A stretch of 64,000 bases of DNA from Halohasta litorea (lineage in GTDB: Archaea > Halobacteriota > Halobacteria > Halobacteriales > Haloferacaceae). The translations under genes and the position numbers were made by a program. Below are positions 60,730-64,000 of this stretch, one piece after another. The DNA is taken from the NCBI RefSeq assembly GCF_024494645.1, contig NZ_JANHDJ010000007.1:62001-126000 (forward strand), read 5' to 3'. The notes beneath the pieces are model-generated. The model was given only the letters and a program-made list of their open reading frames with translations, was not told the DNA's origin and made no database searches. Each line of letters opens with the position of its first letter. The first letter of the stretch is position 1.

Positions 60730-61298
60730 GCGTCGGCGACGGAGGAACCGACGAGTGGTCGATCGGGCGGATGGTCCGAACGATGGTGCCGCTGTTGGCG
60801 GGGCTGTCGCTGCTCCAGATGGCCTCCGGCTCCGTCCTCGAAAGCTTCGAGGCGACGCTGCTGACCCAACCCTCGCTGCTCGTCTTGGTGCCGGTCCAGA
60901 TCGGCACCGCGGGCAACCTTGCGTCGATCATGTGTTCACGGCTGTCGACCCAGCTCCATCTCGGGACGTTCGAACTCTCGCCGTCGAACCCGGCGATCCG
61001 GGCCAATACGGTCGCCGTCTTCGGGCTCGCGGCAACGGTCTTCGGCATCGTCGGTGTCGCCGCGTGGGCGATCGGACGAGTGCTTGGCGGATCGCTGAGT
61101 GTCGTCGAGGTGCTCACGATCTCGCTGGTCAGCGGGATGCTGTTGGCGCTGGTGGTGGTCGTGTTGAGCGTCGTCTCAGTGACCGCCTCCTACCGACTGG
61201 GCTACAATCCCGACGACACGACGATTCCGGTGGTCACCAACCTCTGTGATATCACGGGCGTCCTCATCCTGTTTGGGGTCGTCGTAGCCGTCCTCTAA
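60726..61298 (+). CDS. MgtE-type divalent cation transporter, second half
   Basis: 190 residues, the same length as the first half, with five hydrophobic segments: MVPLLAGLSLLQMASGSVLE, then LVPVQIGTAGNLASIMCSRL and NPDDTTIPVVTNLCDITGVL. The last loop corresponds to GPVVTTLGDVFGVLF of the first half. Translation is coupled through ATGA at 60726. Substrate is probably Mg2+. Confidence 0.83.
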   Translation: MSVGDGGTDEWSIGRMVRTMVPLLAGLSLLQMASGSVLESFEATLLTQPSLLVLVPVQIGTAGNLASIMCSRLSTQLHLGTFELSPSNPAIRANTVAVFGLAATVFGIVGVAAWAIGRVLGGSLSVVEVLTISLVSGMLLALVVVVLSVVSVTASYRLGYNPDDTTIPVVTNLCDITGVLILFGVVVAVL

Positions 61299-61395
61299 CC
61301 GCCCGTAGTCGTCGTCTACTACCGATTTACGGCCGACCGTGCCCGACCGCACATAGCCCCGCAAACACTTGGCGGTTCGAGCCTGTACTACAGGT

Positions 61396-61710
61396 ATGAC
61401 AGCGTCAGCACCACAGTTAGAGCTGTACAATCTACAGGGCTGTCCGTACTGCAAAAAGGTTCGGCGGGCGCTCGACGACCTCGGGGTGGCCTACGAAACC
61501 CATACCGTCCCACCAGCGCGGAGCGACCGCACCGAGGTCTACGCGGCCAGCGGCCAGTACGGGGTGCCGGTGTTGGTCGACCACGCCAACGACATCGAGG
61601 GAATGGCCGAGAGCGACGACATCGTCGACTACCTCTATGCGGAGTACGGCGACGGCGAAACGCCACCGCCGTCGGGTATCGTCGACCGGCTGCTGTCCCG
61701 GTTCTTCTAG
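61396..61710 (+). CDS. Glutaredoxin-like protein, paralog 2
   Basis: 104 residues, active site GCPYC (C16, C19), cis-Pro GVPVLVD. It has a C-terminal extension (about 84-104, TPPPSGIVDRLLSRFF) absent from paralog 1 at 30606-30851. The two share the ARSxRTEV, SGQxGVPVL and MxESDDIV text. A membrane-touching role for the amphipathic tail is possible. Confidence 0.87.
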   Translation: MTASAPQLELYNLQGCPYCKKVRRALDDLGVAYETHTVPPARSDRTEVYAASGQYGVPVLVDHANDIEGMAESDDIVDYLYAEYGDGETPPPSGIVDRLLSRFF

Positions 61711-61712
61711 CG

Positions 61713-61727
61713 GTAGCCACCGACTAC
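61713..61727 (-). repeat. Copy of the intergenic GTAGGCGGTGGCTAC motif (minus strand)
   Basis: On the minus strand GTAGTCGGTGGCTAC. It lies between two converging genes and overlaps the last base of the DUF2391 frame by position only. Confidence 0.4.
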
Positions 61728-62174
61728 TTATAAGACGCTGTCGGCGGTGGCCGCGCCGACGACGCTGAACACCGAGCCGACGCTGATGGCTTTAAACGTG
61801 GTTTCGACGAGCACGAGCGTCGATAGTTCATCGCCGAGGAACGTTGCGGGAGCATCGAACACCAGCGCCAGAATGGCGACCGAGCCGAAGGAGACGACCA
61901 TCAGCGAAATGAACCGGATCGGGATGCCGACGACCTGCTGTTCGCTGTCGGGATCGCGCTTGGTATCGGCCTGATACAGTGCCGCATAGCCGATCAGGCC
62001 GACGATCGTGACGGTGAGCACACCCTGTAGATCGCTCATACTCCCCGCCAGTGTCCAAACCTCCTCGGTAACCACGAACGGGCCAGCCAGCAGGAAGCCG
62101 CCGACGATCTGCTGGGCGGAGTCGGCGACTCTGAATGTCGGCCGCCGGAGTCTCAGCCGCGGTCGTGGCTGCAT
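61728..62174 (-). CDS. DUF2391 family membrane protein, short form
   Basis: 148 residues with four hydrophobic segments. GGFLLAGPFVVTEEVWTLAG aligns with FVGSIIFALPLLVEDGVF of the member at 10212-10874. IPIRFISLMVVSFGSVAILA and SVGSVFSVVGAATADS follow. It lacks the charged N-terminal domain of the longer form. A TATA element at 62198-62205 predicts a leaderless mRNA. Function unknown. Confidence 0.72.
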   Translation of the reverse strand: MQPRPRLRLRRPTFRVADSAQQIVGGFLLAGPFVVTEEVWTLAGSMSDLQGVLTVTIVGLIGYAALYQADTKRDPDSEQQVVGIPIRFISLMVVSFGSVAILALVFDAPATFLGDELSTLVLVETTFKAISVGSVFSVVGAATADSVL

Positions 62175-62197
62175 ACTCGCCCCGAAGTCACCGGATA

Positions 62198-62205
62198 CGT
62201 ATAAA
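62198..62205 (-). promoter_or_regulatory. TATA box of the short DUF2391 gene
   Basis: TTTATACG on the minus strand, centred about 27 bases before the ATG at 62174. Confidence 0.5.
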
Positions 62206-62270
62206 CTATGAGGACAGTAGGGGTCGGCCGGGAGAGCAACCGATTTAGTGACTCGTCGACCACTCCGGGT

Positions 62271-62297
62271 ATGAACATCGAGGAGGTCGACCGATGA
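62271..62297 (+). CDS. Possible 8-residue upstream reading frame
   Basis: ATG at 62271 opens a frame of eight codons that ends in TGA overlapping the methyltransferase ATG at 62294. A TTTAG element near 62248 puts the mRNA start close to 62271. GGAGGT lies inside it, a good Shine-Dalgarno site for the methyltransferase. It may couple translation, or may simply be 5' leader. Confidence 0.3.
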   Translation: MNIEEVDR

Positions 62298-62974
62298 GCG
62301 TCCGCGAGGAGTTCGACAGTTGGGCCGCAAGCGGCCGGGACAAGGGGATGGAGGACCGCCACTGGCACACCGCCAAACACGCGCTGGCTCGGATGCCGGT
62401 CGAAGCGGGCGAGACCGTCCTGGATCTCGGCTGTGGCAGCGGCTACGCCCTGCGGGCGCTCCGGGAGACCGCGGATATCGGCCACGGCGTGGGCCTCGAC
62501 GGCTCCCCGGAGATGGCCCACAATGCCGCAGGCTACACCGACGACGAGGCGGTCGACTTCCTCGTCGGCGATTTCGATTCGCTGCCGTTCGCCGCCGACA
62601 GCGTCGATCACGTGTTCTCGATGGAGGCCTTTTATTATGCACCCGATCCCGCCCACACGCTCGAAGAGCTAACCCGGATTCTCCGGCCCGGTGGCACGTT
62701 CTACTGTGCGGTCAACTACTACGAGGAAAACGAAGCCTCCCACGCATGGCAGGAGAACATCTCGATCGAGATGACCCGCTGGGACCGCACCCAGTACCGC
62801 GAGGCGTTCCAGGAGGCGGGGTTCCACGTCGCCGAACAGGAGACGATCCCCGACCAAGAAATCGAGATCCCGCCCGCGGATGCGTTCCCGACCGACGACT
62901 GGGAGAGCCGGGAGGCGATGATCGACCGGTATCGGACGTGGGGGACGCTGCTGACGGTTGGCGTCGTTCCCTGA
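62294..62974 (+). CDS. SAM-dependent methyltransferase, class I
   Basis: 226 residues. Rossmann fold with motif I VLDLGCGSGYALRAL (about 42-56), motif II LVGDFDSLPF and motif III AHTLEELTRILRPGGTFYCA. It resembles UbiE/MenG- and Tam-like enzymes acting on small molecules. The substrate is unknown. A GGAGGT Shine-Dalgarno is eight bases before the ATG, unusual in this leaderless-rich genome. Confidence 0.87.
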   Translation: MSVREEFDSWAASGRDKGMEDRHWHTAKHALARMPVEAGETVLDLGCGSGYALRALRETADIGHGVGLDGSPEMAHNAAGYTDDEAVDFLVGDFDSLPFAADSVDHVFSMEAFYYAPDPAHTLEELTRILRPGGTFYCAVNYYEENEASHAWQENISIEMTRWDRTQYREAFQEAGFHVAEQETIPDQEIEIPPADAFPTDDWESREAMIDRYRTWGTLLTVGVVP

Positions 62975-62981
62975 GCTGCGA

Positions 62982-64000
62982 TTAGTGTCGTGCGGCCGGT
63001 AATCGTTGCTGGCTCGTCGTCGACAGCAGTTCGTCGAACACCCGTTTTTCGGCCTTGCGAAGGTGCTGGTGGAACGTCGCGGGAGCGACCCCCAGCGTGT
63101 CGGCGATCTCCGTCGCGGAATGGCCACGGGGCCACTCGAAGTAGCCCGCGTGGTAGGCCGTCTCAAGGGCGGCCGACTGGCGGTCGGTGAGCGTCTCGCC
63201 CAGATGCCGCTGGATGCGTCTGAAGCCGTCGTGCTGGGTAGTGATCTGCTGGCGGCGGAGCATCTCGACGTTGGGGTAGGCTGCCCGGACGAGATCGGCG
63301 ACCTGTCCCACGTCGGCGGTCGGTGCGAGGTGGATCGTCATCCGGTAGTCGCCGTCCTCGATGACGGCACCCTCGACGTAGCCGCCGTAGCTGGCGATCT
63401 CCGAGAGGATCGGCGGATCGCTGAGTCGGAGCTCGAAGCTCGCGGGGTCGTCGTCGGTATCGAAGTCGACCGCCTGCCAGTGGGGGAGGACCGCGACCAG
63501 TTGCGTGAGGCTGTCGACTGCGGCGTCGGTGGCGGTGCCGTAGACGAGGAACTCGTCGTCACCGATCGGGACGACGGTGTCGAACGTCGTCGTCCCCTCG
63601 ATATCGGCGGTCACGTCGAAGGTGGCGGCCACGTCTCGGATGCGGAATTCGAGTTCGGTCAGTTCGGTGCTCAGCAACGCCCGCTTCCGTTCGGCGGCGG
63701 CGATAGCGTGGCCGACCACCTCGCCGAGCTGGTCGATGACCGCCCGTTCCTGCCGCTCGAAGGCGTTCGAGCGGTCGGCATAGATGTTCACCGCGCCGTA
63801 CATAGTTCCCTCGTGGGCGATCGGGATGGCAGCCGACGAGCGGAAGCCGTAGCTCTCGACGGGGTCCCGCCACGGATCGTGACCGGCGTTGGTCGGAATG
63901 TCGTTTACCACCTGCGTCTCGCCCGTCTGGAGGGCTCGCGCCGTCGGGCCGCCGCTCAACGGATCCTCGGAGTCGACCGAGACCGTGATCTCGTCGGTGT
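62982..64000 (-). CDS. Bacterio-opsin activator (BAT) type regulator, C-terminal part (runs off the window)
   Basis: 340 residues visible; the frame stays open to the window end. A GAF domain (ESYGFRSSAAIPIAHEGTMY, AVNIYADRSNAFERQERAV) is followed by a BAT domain and an HTH_10 helix-turn-helix at the C-terminus (LTDRQSAALETAYHAGYFEW, SATEIADTLGVAPATFHQHL). Such proteins in Halobacterium activate bacteriorhodopsin genes; many paralogs have other unknown targets. The N-terminus, probably PAS or receiver, is outside. Confidence 0.85.
   Translation of the reverse strand, partial: TDEITVSVDSEDPLSGGPTARALQTGETQVVNDIPTNAGHDPWRDPVESYGFRSSAAIPIAHEGTMYGAVNIYADRSNAFERQERAVIDQLGEVVGHAIAAAERKRALLSTELTELEFRIRDVAATFDVTADIEGTTTFDTVVPIGDDEFLVYGTATDAAVDSLTQLVAVLPHWQAVDFDTDDDPASFELRLSDPPILSEIASYGGYVEGAVIEDGDYRMTIHLAPTADVGQVADLVRAAYPNVEMLRRQQITTQHDGFRRIQRHLGETLTDRQSAALETAYHAGYFEWPRGHSATEIADTLGVAPATFHQHLRKAEKRVFDELLSTTSQQRLPAARH

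Noticed and set aside
1..64000. tRNA genes, rRNA genes and CRISPR arrays
   Set aside because: I looked for cloverleaf signatures and regularly spaced repeats in the gaps and saw none; a covariance-model search would be needed to exclude a tRNA fully.

Overview
This window is from a haloarchaeon (class Halobacteria). The evidence is the very acidic predicted proteins, GC-rich third codon positions, TATA boxes about 26 bases before many start codons (leaderless transcripts), and lineage markers: the halobacterial 2Fe-2S ferredoxin, CheF, RadA, GfcR, archaeal S6e and L40e, TiaS, Rli1/ABCE1, Sec61-beta and a bacterio-opsin-activator (BAT) type regulator. The genus cannot be fixed from the sequence alone. 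The segment looks chromosomal and mostly housekeeping. I see no rRNA, tRNA, transposase or CRISPR array.

Layout. 1-8.3 kb: a truncated exported protein, a voltage-gated K+ channel, ferredoxin, cheF facing radA, UV damage endonuclease, a Usp protein, a TPR/DUF424 pair and a SufS-type cysteine desulfurase, ending in a 30-bp duplication around a hairpin insert. 8.4-18.2 kb: sensor kinase, DUF2391 membrane protein, folA, small winged-helix regulator, Tat-lipoprotein metalloprotease, membrane ferredoxin, gnd, an exported cupredoxin-like protein, rps6e and two haloarchaeal hypotheticals, then bioB under a BirA-type operator. 18.5-23.6 kb: a second kinase, a DHH phosphoesterase and a cluster of three Usp proteins with a GNAT acetyltransferase.

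23.6-27.5 kb is the most distinctive region. It holds a minus-strand set of RiPP genes of the azole (TOMM/LAP) type: a C protein with a RiPP-recognition-like N-terminus and a four-Cys zinc site, a YcaO cyclodehydratase ending in a proline-rich tail, and a SagB-type azoline dehydrogenase. Directly downstream on the same strand lies a 71-residue peptide with an amphipathic N-terminus, an acidic linker and a Cys-Cys-Ser/Thr C-terminus. I propose it as the substrate.

27.5-38.7 kb: membrane-anchored HTH protein, polyprenyl synthase, gfcR, glutaredoxin, HTH regulator, tiaS, succinylglutamate desuccinylase-like protein, MFS transporter, a second small winged-helix protein, and an EMC6-like protein overlapping rli1. 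38.7-46.3 kb: AT-rich gaps around mutS, a DUF4397 lipoprotein, and a NUDIX gene overlapping mutL. 46.3-56.9 kb: CapA-like protein, kdgK, a flavin disulfide reductase, a CBS protein, Lrp, family 4 UDG, DUF99, metallo-hydrolase, L40e, thioredoxin, Sec61-beta, pdxT-hisE and pheA. 57-64 kb: two Hsp20 genes, a 29-residue membrane peptide coupled to a conserved hypothetical, a KaiC-like protein without a P-loop, a split MgtE transporter, a second glutaredoxin, a second DUF2391 protein, a methyltransferase, and a BAT-type regulator cut by the window end.

Themes are DNA repair (radA, uvsE, mutS, mutL, UDG, a DHH protein), redox proteins (two ferredoxins, thioredoxin, two glutaredoxins, a disulfide reductase), cofactor synthesis (bioB, pdxT, sufS, folA) and sugar oxidation (gnd, kdgK, gfcR).
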